Part shown: positions 1 through 4,970 of the stretch, one piece after another
Layout: every line of letters starts with the position of its first letter
How positions within the stretch are numbered: the first letter of the stretch is position 1
DNA from: Lachnospiraceae bacterium
GTDB taxonomy: Bacteria; Bacillota; Clostridia; Lachnospirales; Lachnospiraceae
Assembly: GCA_017420605.1 (NCBI GenBank)
Contig: JAFOIS010000183.1
Coordinates: 1 to 5,025, forward strand
Length of the DNA: 5,025 nucleotides
Direction of reading: 5' to 3'
The notes under the pieces: generated by a model
Seen by the model: only the letters and a program-made list of their open reading frames with translations
Database searches by the model: none
What the model was told of the DNA's origin: nothing
Program-made: the position numbers and the translations under genes

Positions 1-514
1 CGGGGTTCGTGAGCACGATGCAGCGGGTCTTCGGCGTGATGTATTTTTCAAGCTCACTGACGACGATCTGATACCCGTTCTCGGGAGAAAGCGGGCAGAA
101 GACGTTCTTCGCGCCCATCATGACGACGTCGTTGATGTTCTCCGCAAAGGTCGGATCGAAGTTGATGACTTCGCTCTCTTCATTCGGATCAACGAGGGCC
201 CGGATCGAAAGAAACAGTCCGAACGCGGAACCGGGCGTGATCAGGATCCGGCGCTCCGGGCCGATCGCAAGTCCGTTGAAGGCAAGGACCTTCTTTGCGA
301 TCGCTTCTTCAAAGGCACCCATGACATCCCCGCCGGGATAGTGCAGGAGATTGTCGTCCACCGCCTTGTGCAGCGCCGCCTTCACATCGTCCGGAAAGGC
401 GCCGTCCGGCGCGAACATATCGGCCGCCATCAGCATGATGCCGTCCTTCGTCAGGTTCCGGAAAGGCGTGAAATCCGGAAAATACAGGTTCTTCCAGTTT
501 TTGTCGTAACGCAT
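1..514 (-). CDS. PLP-dependent class I/II aminotransferase, 5' part (3' end beyond the window)
   Basis: Only the first 171 codons are present; the reading frame is open from the ATG at 514 to the left edge. The start is preceded by a strong AAAGGAGGG ribosome binding site (519-527). The protein shows the N-terminal half of a fold-type I PLP enzyme: a substrate-loop motif MAADM (about residues 29-33), LITPGSAFGL (91-100) at the cofactor-phosphate turn, NFDPTF (118-123) at the usual ring-stacking segment, and TPKTRCIVLTNP (160-171), where the window cuts through the conserved NPxNP motif. The catalytic lysine lies outside the window. It is visibly related to the PLP enzyme at 1961-3151 (compare ITPKTR and ITPKTK), so the locus holds two paralogues on opposite strands. 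It lies 56 nt downstream of the regulator gene, with an intrinsic terminator in between. Transamination or beta-elimination are both possible; the substrate cannot be read from the sequence. Confidence 0.9.
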   Translation of the reverse strand, partial: MRYDKNWKNLYFPDFTPFRNLTKDGIMLMAADMFAPDGAFPDDVKAALHKAVDDNLLHYPGGDVMGAFEEAIAKKVLAFNGLAIGPERRILITPGSAFGLFLSIRALVDPNEESEVINFDPTFAENINDVVMMGAKNVFCPLSPENGYQIVVSELEKYITPKTRCIVLTNP

Positions 515-528
515 GGGTCCCTCCTTTG

Positions 529-561
529 AAAAAAACCGCCGTCCGGCAAGCCGGATGGCGG
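529..561 (-). terminator. Intrinsic terminator or attenuator between regulator and aminotransferase
   Basis: Read on the minus strand, CCGCCATCCGG pairs with CCGGACGGCGG around a CTTG loop: 11 positions with one A-C mismatch. Seven T residues (529-535) follow directly. It begins ten bases past the regulator stop codon. The T-run ends one base before the ribosome binding site of the next gene, so no promoter fits between them. Transcription of the aminotransferase therefore has to read through this structure, which makes it either a partial terminator or a regulated attenuator. Confidence 0.85.
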
Positions 562-570
562 GACAGTTCT

Positions 571-1236
571 TTACGCTTCTTCTTTCTTTTTCGCGCGCAG
601 GTGCAGGTACACGGTGTTGATCGAAATGCCGAGCTCCTTCGCGACGATCTCGACCGAATTCTTGATCCGGAAGATCCCCTGGTCGTACAGGATGGAAATG
701 ATCGCCTTTTTCTGCAGCGAGGGCAGGATATTCCGGTTTGATTCCACGGTCTTGCGCGCGTCCGCGACGGCCGCCGGGATCGTGTGTACCGGGTTGTCCG
801 CGAAGTTCTCGGACTGCAGCTGCAGGTACTGGTTCATGCCCATCGACTTCAGGATGTCGATATACGGCGTGCTCATATAGAAGTTGATGCAGATCAGGCC
901 GATGATCTGTTTTTCGCCGCGGATCGCGATCGTCGTCGACTTCAGCGGTTCGCCCTGCCGGTTCGTGCTGAAATAGGAGATGTAGCTTTCCTCGCTTTCC
1001 CCGTTCTCGATCGCTTCCAGCATCTTGAGAGCGAGGTCCGTGATCGGCGAGCCGACCGAGCGGCCCGTGTGATAACCGTTGATGATCCTGACGACGGAAT
1101 GCGCGTAATCTTCAAGGGAATGCAGGACGATCTCGTAGCTGGAGCCGAGATAGTTCGCCAGTCCCTCGATCACGGTCTCGTACGATTTCAGAATGATCCG
1201 GTCGTTCGCTGAAAATTTTCTTCCGTTTTTTTTCAT
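571..1236 (-). CDS. YheO/DauR-type transcriptional regulator (PAS-like sensor plus HTH)
   Basis: A 221-residue regulator. Residues about 15-125 match the YheO-like PAS domain, with the hallmark segments NGYHTGRSVGSPITDLAL (53-70), GEPLKSTTIAIR (95-106) and IIGLICINF (111-119). Residues about 160-215 are the C-terminal DNA-binding domain: GIFRIKNSVEIVAKELGIS (187-205) followed by the recognition-helix stretch NTVYLHLR. Characterised relatives include DauR, which controls D-arginine catabolism in Pseudomonas; other members sit beside amino-acid genes. I chose the ATG at 1236 because AGGTGG (1241-1246) lies four bases upstream and the conserved domain starts soon after. An in-frame TTG at 1317 would add 27 residues but overlaps the promoter and has no ribosome binding site. 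The gene is divergent from ridA and the catabolic operon, so it most likely controls that operon and itself. The ligand is unknown, probably the transported substrate or a product. Confidence 0.92.
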   Translation of the reverse strand: MKKNGRKFSANDRIILKSYETVIEGLANYLGSSYEIVLHSLEDYAHSVVRIINGYHTGRSVGSPITDLALKMLEAIENGESEESYISYFSTNRQGEPLKSTTIAIRGEKQIIGLICINFYMSTPYIDILKSMGMNQYLQLQSENFADNPVHTIPAAVADARKTVESNRNILPSLQKKAIISILYDQGIFRIKNSVEIVAKELGISINTVYLHLRAKKKEEA

Positions 1237-1240
1237 GATA

Positions 1241-1246
1241 CCACCT
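1241..1246 (-). promoter_or_regulatory. Ribosome binding site that fixes the regulator start
   Basis: On the minus strand AGGTGG stands four bases before the ATG at 1236. The alternative in-frame TTG at 1317 has no comparable site, so this element supports the shorter protein. Confidence 0.7.
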
Positions 1247-1255
1247 GCTATTTTA

Positions 1256-1270
1256 TGACACCGCATGTCA
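1256..1270. repeat. Short inverted repeat TGACA-N5-TGTCA in the regulator leader
   Basis: Two perfect 5-base arms flank CCGCA, between the predicted regulator transcription start and its ribosome binding site. The symmetry suits a dimeric DNA-binding protein, but arms of this length can arise by chance. Confidence 0.35.
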
Positions 1271-1283
1271 CTGTAAATTTTTT

Positions 1284-1309
1284 CTTTCATTTTATCGGAG
1301 AAATGAAAG
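1284..1309. promoter_or_regulatory. Candidate operator: 9-bp perfect inverted repeat
   Basis: CTTTCATTT (1284-1292) and AAATGAAAG (1301-1309) are perfect reverse complements separated by eight bases (TATCGGAG). The repeat covers the predicted -10 element and part of the spacer of the regulator promoter. A dimeric repressor bound here would block RNA polymerase, so autoregulation by the YheO-type protein is a reasonable inference. It could also form an RNA hairpin if transcription starts further upstream. Confidence 0.5.
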
Positions 1310-1317
1310 TTCTGCAA
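1289..1317 (-). promoter_or_regulatory. Predicted promoter of the regulator gene
   Basis: On the minus strand TTGCAG (1312-1317) and TAAAAT (1289-1294) are separated by exactly 17 bases. The -10 matches consensus at five of six positions, the -35 at three of six. Transcription would start near 1282, giving a leader of about 45 bases. Confidence 0.5.
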
Positions 1318-1372
1318 GGAAATTTCGCATAAAAAGAAGAAGAATTTGCATTTTATACAAATTTAATAATTA

Positions 1373-1388
1373 CGTTTCGTGCGAAATG
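1373..1388. promoter_or_regulatory. Candidate regulator site: TTTCG-TG-CGAAA palindrome
   Basis: TTTCG (1375-1379) and CGAAA (1382-1386) form an inverted repeat around TG, with one further outer matching pair (C1373/G1388). A further half-site, ATTTCGC (1322-1328), is an exact inverted copy of GCGAAAT (1381-1387). The palindrome is centred about 70 bases upstream of the predicted start of the catabolic operon, a common position for an activator site. Binding by the divergent regulator is inference. Confidence 0.4.
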
Positions 1389-1391
1389 ACG

Positions 1392-1446
1392 AAAATAAAA
1401 TATATTAAAAAATAAAATTGACTGAAATAATTTACCGTATTATGAT
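1392..1446 (+). promoter_or_regulatory. Strong promoter of the catabolic operon, with an A/T-rich upstream element
   Basis: TTGACT (1418-1423) and TATGAT (1441-1446) are separated by 17 bases, and each matches the sigma-70/sigma-A consensus at five of six positions. The 26 bases directly upstream (1392-1417) are exclusively A or T, resembling an UP element. Transcription would start near 1453, giving a leader of about 95 bases before ridA. This is the only clear plus-strand promoter ahead of the four-gene operon. Confidence 0.8.
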
Positions 1447-1484
1447 TGTTACAACGGAAATAACATATCCTGAACGTAGTACGA

Positions 1485-1499
1485 CGGATCCGGGATCCG
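1485..1499 (+). other. Hairpin in the 5' leader of the operon
   Basis: CGGATC (1485-1490) pairs with GATCCG (1494-1499) around a three-base loop, about 50 bases upstream of the ridA start. The same sequence recurs at 4589-4606 with three extra bases (TCC) in the middle. No T-run follows, so it is not a terminator. It could stabilise RNA or bind a protein as DNA or RNA. Confidence 0.45.
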
Positions 1500-1548
1500 G
1501 AACGCCGGGGAAAGCATAACGACCTGCAGAAAATAGGAGGGTAACGTC

Positions 1549-1917
1549 ATGAGAGTGATCAGCACCAAAGATGCACCTGCCGCCATCGGACCTTATTCCC
1601 AGGGCATGGTATCCGGGAATACCGTTTACTGCTCGGGGCAGATCCCGGTAGACCCGGCTACGGGCAACATCCCGGAAGGCATCGAAGCACAGGCTCATCA
1701 GAGCTGCAAAAACGTCGGAGCAGTCCTCGCTGCGGGCGGCAGCGGCCTCGACAAGGTCCTCAAGACCACCTGCTTTATCGCGGATATGGGCGATTTCGCC
1801 GTCTTCAACGCAGTCTATGAAGGCTATTTCGTATCGAAGCCGGCGCGCAGCTGCTGCGCGGTGAAGACGCTTCCGAAGGGCGTCCTTTGCGAGATCGAAG
1901 CGATCGCGGAACTGTAA
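1549..1917 (+). CDS. ridA: RidA family enamine/imine deaminase
   Basis: RidA proteins hydrolyse reactive enamines and imines, such as 2-aminoacrylate, released by PLP enzymes, and so protect other PLP enzymes in the cytoplasm. The 122-residue length is normal. Family motifs are intact: APAAIGPYSQG (9-19), CSGQIPVDPATG (28-39), KTTCFIADMGDF (72-83), and the C-terminal block PARSCCAVKTLPKGVLCEIEAIA (from 98). The arginine that binds the substrate carboxylate is Arg100 (Arg105 in E. coli), Cys102 corresponds to Cys107, and Glu115 to Glu120, so this looks like an active member of the RidA subfamily. AGGAGG (1535-1540) lies eight bases before the ATG. It is the first gene of the operon, 43 nt ahead of a PLP enzyme, suggesting that this enzyme's intermediates are its substrate. 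Confidence 0.96.
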   Translation: MRVISTKDAPAAIGPYSQGMVSGNTVYCSGQIPVDPATGNIPEGIEAQAHQSCKNVGAVLAAGGSGLDKVLKTTCFIADMGDFAVFNAVYEGYFVSKPARSCCAVKTLPKGVLCEIEAIAEL

Positions 1918-1960
1918 ACACGTCTCCGGGCGTATTCAGACCATAAAAAGAGAGGGCAAC

Positions 1961-3151
1961 ATGGAAGGTTTTACAAACAAAGAGATCAACTTTGACCTGC
2001 TCAAGAAACGCGCGTTCAACATGCGCTGGGCCATGGTCGACGACGGCGTCATCCCGCTGACGGCGGCCGATCACGATTTCCCGGTCGCGCCGGAGATCGT
2101 GAAGTCGCTCATCGACTACATCAGCGACGGCTATTTCCCGTACATTCCGAACCGCGGCACGGAAGAATTCAAGCACGCGATCGCGGATTTCACGAAGCGC
2201 CGCAAGAACGAAGACCTCAATCCGGACTGGATCCTGCCGATCGACTCCGCCGCTTCCGGCATGATGACGATCGCGCGCGCTTTTGTGAAGCCGGGCGATG
2301 AATGCATCGTGTTCGACCCGGTCGATTTCCTGTTCCGCACGAGCATGGGCAATGCCGGCGGCGAGATCAAACTGTTCCCGACCCAGATGACCGAGGACGG
2401 CATTTCACTCAAGGGCCTTGAAGATTACATCACCCCGAAGACCAAAATGATCGGCTTCTGCAACCCGCACAACCCGATGGGCATGCTGTATAAAAAGGAA
2501 GAACTGGAATACCTTCTCGACCTCTCCGAAAAATACGGCTTCTACATCATGAACGACGAGATCTGGTCCGACATGGTCTATCCGGGAAATGAGTTCCTGA
2601 GCCTCAACTCCTTCGGACCGGAGCGCAATAAGCGCACCCTGACCGTATACGGCCTTTCCAAGAGCTTCGGCCTTGCGGGCCTGCGCATCGGCGCGGTATG
2701 GGCGATGAACCAGGAGAACTACGACAAGCTCGTCGACGCCTCCTACGTCGATTCCACGATCGGCGGCATCAACCTGCTGTCCCAGGTCGCCGGCACCGTC
2801 GCGCTCAACCAGTGCGAATACCGCCTCGACCAGTTCATCGAGAACGTGACCGAAAACCGCAATTACGTCCTTTCCCGCATCGAAAAGATGCCGGGCATCA
2901 AATGCCACACGCCGCAGGCGACCTTCGTGCTCTTCCCGGACATCACCGAGACGGGCATGGATCCGGTGGACTTCGTGGATCTGCTTCGCGACAAGTACAA
3001 ACTCTACATCGTTCCGGGCGGCGCGAGATTCTTCGGGCCGGGTTCGGAAGGACACGTGCGTATCTGCCTCGCCACGAGCATCGAGATCATCGAAGAGGCT
3101 ATGAACCGTTTGGAACAGTGCATGAATGATATCATGTCTGCGAAACAGTAA
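1961..3151 (+). CDS. PLP-dependent aminotransferase / PatB-MalY-like C-S lyase
   Basis: A full-length (396 residues) fold-type I PLP enzyme. Visible landmarks: PLTAADHDFPV (32-42), resembling the ADMDF loop of the PatB/MalY branch; DSAASGMMTIARAF (95-108) at the phosphate turn; CNPHNPMG (167-174); NDEIWSDMVYPG (198-209) with Asp199 for the pyridine nitrogen; the catalytic lysine Lys234 in GLSKSFGLAGLRIG; and Arg367 in HVRICLA for the substrate carboxylate. NPHNP, DEIW.D.VYPG and SKSFGLAGLR together favour PatB/MalY-like enzymes, which include both beta-C-S lyases and aminotransferases; the reaction cannot be decided here. One oddity is DPVDF (119-123), with Asp where many relatives have the aromatic residue near the cofactor ring. 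The ribosome binding site GAGAGGG (1950-1956) is four bases upstream. The gene is 43 nt after ridA and 21 nt before the symporter. Confidence 0.93.
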   Translation: MEGFTNKEINFDLLKKRAFNMRWAMVDDGVIPLTAADHDFPVAPEIVKSLIDYISDGYFPYIPNRGTEEFKHAIADFTKRRKNEDLNPDWILPIDSAASGMMTIARAFVKPGDECIVFDPVDFLFRTSMGNAGGEIKLFPTQMTEDGISLKGLEDYITPKTKMIGFCNPHNPMGMLYKKEELEYLLDLSEKYGFYIMNDEIWSDMVYPGNEFLSLNSFGPERNKRTLTVYGLSKSFGLAGLRIGAVWAMNQENYDKLVDASYVDSTIGGINLLSQVAGTVALNQCEYRLDQFIENVTENRNYVLSRIEKMPGIKCHTPQATFVLFPDITETGMDPVDFVDLLRDKYKLYIVPGGARFFGPGSEGHVRICLATSIEIIEEAMNRLEQCMNDIMSAKQ

Positions 3152-3172
3152 TACAAAGAGAGGGGAAAAATC

Positions 3173-4573
3173 ATGGCAAAAATCTTAATCGCGATCCTTT
3201 ATATCGCAGCGATCCTCGTGATCGGTATCCGCGCCGGCAAGAACGTCAAGTCGGCCGACGGTTTCGCAGTCGCGGACCGCAACATCCCGTTCTGGACCAA
3301 CGTATTCTCGATGTCCTCCGCCTGGATCGGCGCGGGCGCGACGCTCGGCTGCGCTTCCATGTGCTATGCCTACGGCGTATCCGGCTTCTATCTGGCGATC
3401 GGCGTCGGCATCGGCGCGACGCTGTTCTCGCTCGTCTTCTCCAAGAAGATCCGTGAAGAGCAGGTCTCCACGATCCCGGAACTGATCCGTAAACACCTCG
3501 GCAACAAGTGCGCGGACGCGATCGCCCTTCTTGCGATCTTCTCCGTCTTCTCGGTCGTCGCCTCCCAGATCCGTTCGCTCGGCACGATCCTGACGATGTT
3601 CATCCCGCAGCTTTCCCTGCTTTCGGCCATTGTGATCATGACGGTCGTCATGCTGGTCTACACGGTCATCGGCGGCATGGTCGCCGCGACCAAGACCGAT
3701 AAGCTCAACATTATGCTCATGGTCTTCGCGGTCATGATCATCCTCCCGATCATCGCCATCGTGAAGATGGGCGGCGTCGCCAACATGGCGCAGACCATTG
3801 CCGCTTCCGAACCGCTGAAGATGCAGATCGCCGGCACGGTCGGCTGGGGCACGATGCTCAGCTCCGCTCTGTATTTCGGAACCTCCAACATGATGAGCTC
3901 GGAGAACTTCCTCCGTGTCTGCGGCGCAAAGTCCGCCAAAGAAGCCCGCGGCGCTTCCCTGACCGCGACCTTCCTCATCTATATCCCGTACCTGCTGTTC
4001 GCCAGCTTTGTCGGCCTTGCGGGCGCAGCCCTCATTAAGGACCTCGGCACTTCCGATTCCATCCTTCCGGCCATGATCGACCAGCTCACCGGTACGGTCC
4101 TCGGCGCGATCCTTCTGGCAGCCCTTCTTGCGGCCGTCATGGGCACCGCCACTTCCGTTACGATGATGACCTCCATCATGCTCAGCCGCGACGTCGTCGG
4201 CCGCTTCAAGAAACTGGATGACAAGGGCATGCTGAATCTGCAGCGTGTCTTCATGATCATCGTTGCCGCAGCCGGCGTCGCCGTCGGTTACTTCGGTTCC
4301 TCCATCGTTTCCATCATGGAAGACGTCGGCGCTCCGGCCGGCGCGGCCCTTGTGCCGATCTTCTGCGGCATCTTCTTCTGGGGCAAGAAGATGAACGAAA
4401 AGGGCACCCTGATCACGATCCTTGTCGCGGTCGTCGCCACGCTCGCCTACTGGGCAGCCGGCTCGCCGATCCCGGGTGTTTCCCACTTCGTCTTCGGTCT
4501 TGTCTGCGCCACGATCACAATGTTCGTCGCGAACGGCATCTTCTACAAAAAGGGTGAACGCCCGGTCGCGTAA
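3173..4573 (+). CDS. Sodium:solute symporter (SSS family) transporter
   Basis: A 466-residue, very hydrophobic inner-membrane protein with about 12-13 predicted membrane segments and an N-terminal segment at 3-20. SSS landmarks: AGKNVKSADGFAVADRNIP (21-39) after the first segment, SSAWIGAGATLGCASMCYAYG (from 48) for the substrate/ion-site helix, VIGGMVAATKTDKLN (165-179), the counterpart of the GG(M/L)xAVxxTD signature, and LAALLAAVMGTATSVTMMTS (315-334) for the second ion-site helix. The family imports amino acids, pantothenate, sugars or carboxylates with sodium. Because of the PLP enzymes and RidA in the operon, I infer an amino acid or amine-like substrate. By remembered alignment with PutP, two sodium-site residues differ: Asp55 corresponds to Met47 and Ser340 to Gly324. 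The start has GAGAGGGG (3158-3165) seven bases upstream. A 30-residue membrane protein is encoded 79 nt downstream. Confidence 0.93.
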   Translation: MAKILIAILYIAAILVIGIRAGKNVKSADGFAVADRNIPFWTNVFSMSSAWIGAGATLGCASMCYAYGVSGFYLAIGVGIGATLFSLVFSKKIREEQVSTIPELIRKHLGNKCADAIALLAIFSVFSVVASQIRSLGTILTMFIPQLSLLSAIVIMTVVMLVYTVIGGMVAATKTDKLNIMLMVFAVMIILPIIAIVKMGGVANMAQTIAASEPLKMQIAGTVGWGTMLSSALYFGTSNMMSSENFLRVCGAKSAKEARGASLTATFLIYIPYLLFASFVGLAGAALIKDLGTSDSILPAMIDQLTGTVLGAILLAALLAAVMGTATSVTMMTSIMLSRDVVGRFKKLDDKGMLNLQRVFMIIVAAAGVAVGYFGSSIVSIMEDVGAPAGAALVPIFCGIFFWGKKMNEKGTLITILVAVVATLAYWAAGSPIPGVSHFVFGLVCATITMFVANGIFYKKGERPVA

Positions 4574-4587
4574 ATGCGGCGGACCCG

Positions 4588-4607
4588 GCGGATCCTCCGG
4601 GATCCGC
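4588..4607 (+). other. Intercistronic hairpin between symporter and microprotein
   Basis: GCGGATCC (4588-4595) pairs perfectly with GGATCCGC (4600-4607) around TCCG, a UNCG-class tetraloop in RNA. It starts 14 bases after the symporter stop. No T-run follows, so it is probably not a terminator but could mark an RNA processing or stability boundary that sets the microprotein-to-transporter ratio. Its core repeats the operon-leader hairpin at 1485-1499. Confidence 0.55.
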
Positions 4608-4640
4608 GCAGAAGAGAGCTGAAAGAGTACTTCCATAAGA

Positions 4641-4646
4641 AAGGAG
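4641..4646 (+). promoter_or_regulatory. Ribosome binding site of the 30-residue microprotein
   Basis: AAGGAG, part of AAAGGAG, stands six bases before the ATG at 4653. It is as strong as the sites of the large genes and is the main reason for calling this very short frame a gene. Confidence 0.75.
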
Positions 4647-4652
4647 TTTACC

Positions 4653-4745
4653 ATGGGATTTATTGATATTCTGATCATTGCCATCGGCTGCGGCATCGGC
4701 GTTGCGGTGCTCTTCAACATGGCGAAGGAGACCTTCAAGAAATAA
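4653..4745 (+). CDS. 30-residue single-pass membrane microprotein, possible symporter subunit
   Basis: The frame runs from ATG at 4653 to TAA at 4743-4745. It encodes 30 residues: a short start (MGFID), a hydrophobic glycine-rich helix ILIIAIGCGIGVAVLF (6-21), and a polar, mostly basic tail ending NMAKETFKK. One membrane segment with a positive C-terminal tail suggests the tail lies in the cytoplasm. A strong ribosome binding site lies six bases upstream, the codon choice resembles the neighbouring genes, and a terminator starts eight bases after the stop, so this is the last gene of the operon. Small hydrophobic partners of transporters are known (KdpF with KdpABC, AcrZ with AcrB, MetS with the MetP transporter), so a subunit or modulator of the SSS transporter is a fair inference. 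I do not recognise a named family. Confidence 0.75.
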   Translation: MGFIDILIIAIGCGIGVAVLFNMAKETFKK

Positions 4746-4753
4746 GGAATACG

Positions 4754-4781
4754 CGGCCGCCCCCCATGGGGCGGCCGTTTT
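4754..4781 (+). terminator. Intrinsic terminator of the catabolic operon (first of two)
   Basis: CGGCCGCCCC (4754-4763) pairs perfectly with GGGGCGGCCG (4768-4777) around CCAT, followed by TTTT (4778-4781). The stem is all G-C and starts eight bases after the microprotein stop codon. Confidence 0.88.
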
Positions 4782-4789
4782 CATGAAGC

Positions 4790-4823
4790 CCCGGACCGCG
4801 CGCGTGCGCGGTCCGGGACTTTT
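4790..4823 (+). terminator. Second, tandem intrinsic terminator
   Basis: CCCGGACCGCGC (4790-4801) pairs with GCGCGGTCCGGG (4806-4817), 12 perfect base pairs around GCGT, followed by AC and TTTT (4820-4823). It starts only eight bases after the first terminator's T-run, so the operon has a backup stop before the next promoter. The T-run is on the plus-strand side only. Confidence 0.82.
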
Positions 4824-4872
4824 CTGCGGAAGAAAACGATTCCCGGCGGTCGGTGCGCGGACGCGCGAATGC

Positions 4873-4888
4873 GCAACTTTTTTGTTGC
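4873..4888. promoter_or_regulatory. Inverted repeat GCAAC-T6-GTTGC overlapping a -35 element
   Basis: Perfect 5-base arms (4873-4877 and 4884-4888) flank six T residues. The right arm overlaps the -35 hexamer of the promoter at 4885-4913, a position where a repressor could act. The arms are short, so this is tentative. Confidence 0.35.
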
Positions 4889-4913
4889 CTAGAAGGATAG
4901 TTTCGTGTATGAT
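4885..4913 (+). promoter_or_regulatory. Predicted promoter of the right-edge gene
   Basis: TTGCCT (4885-4890) and TATGAT (4908-4913) are separated by 17 bases. Transcription would start near 4920, about 50 bases before the ATG at 4971, and after the tandem terminators. The right-edge gene is therefore a separate transcription unit. Confidence 0.7.
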
Positions 4914-4917
4914 ATGG

Positions 4918-4939
4918 AATGGTGTCATGTGGCATCATT
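4918..4939 (+). other. Hairpin at the predicted 5' end of the right-edge transcript
   Basis: AATGGTGTC (4918-4926) can pair with GGCATCATT (4931-4939) around ATGT: nine pairs, two of them G-U. It coincides with the predicted transcription start, where a 5'-terminal stem could protect mRNA. Confidence 0.35.
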
Positions 4940-4942
4940 AGA

Positions 4943-4956
4943 TTTCCGTACGGAAA
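4943..4956. promoter_or_regulatory. Perfect 14-bp palindrome TTTCCGTACGGAAA
   Basis: This fully self-complementary sequence lies in the leader, two bases before the AAGGAG ribosome binding site of the right-edge gene. It could be an operator or influence ribosome access. The regulator is unknown. Confidence 0.45.
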
Positions 4957-4970
4957 AAAGGAGAAAAATA

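Noticed and set aside
784..1212. Plus-strand open frame inside the regulator gene
   Set aside because: It is an antisense shadow of the regulator: the minus frame has intact PAS-like and HTH motifs, and this frame has no ribosome binding site or known motif.
1237..1317. N-terminal extension of the regulator from an in-frame TTG at 1317
   Set aside because: It has no ribosome binding site, overlaps the predicted promoter and inverted repeat, and adds sequence outside the YheO-like domain. The ATG at 1236 has AGGTGG four bases upstream.
1453..1548. Riboswitch in the ridA leader
   Set aside because: The leader of about 95 bases has only one small hairpin and no known aptamer pattern or terminator/antiterminator pair that I can recognise.
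2405..3055. Minus-strand open frame opposite the plus-strand PLP enzyme
   Set aside because: The plus frame has all catalytic motifs of an intact enzyme. The antisense frame shows no recognisable domain and only reflects GC-rich codon use.
4588..4607. Terminator call for the hairpin after the symporter
   Set aside because: The stem is perfect but no T-run follows, and a further gene with a strong ribosome binding site lies downstream before two real terminators.
3185..4738. Long minus-strand open frame opposite the symporter
   Set aside because: Its translation is full of Asp, Arg, Gly and His with no fold-like pattern, as expected for the antisense of a GC-rich membrane protein gene. It has no ribosome binding site of its own.
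4515..4938. Minus-strand and alternative plus-strand frames over the terminator region
   Set aside because: They run across two strong terminators and a promoter, have no domain pattern and lack ribosome binding sites.
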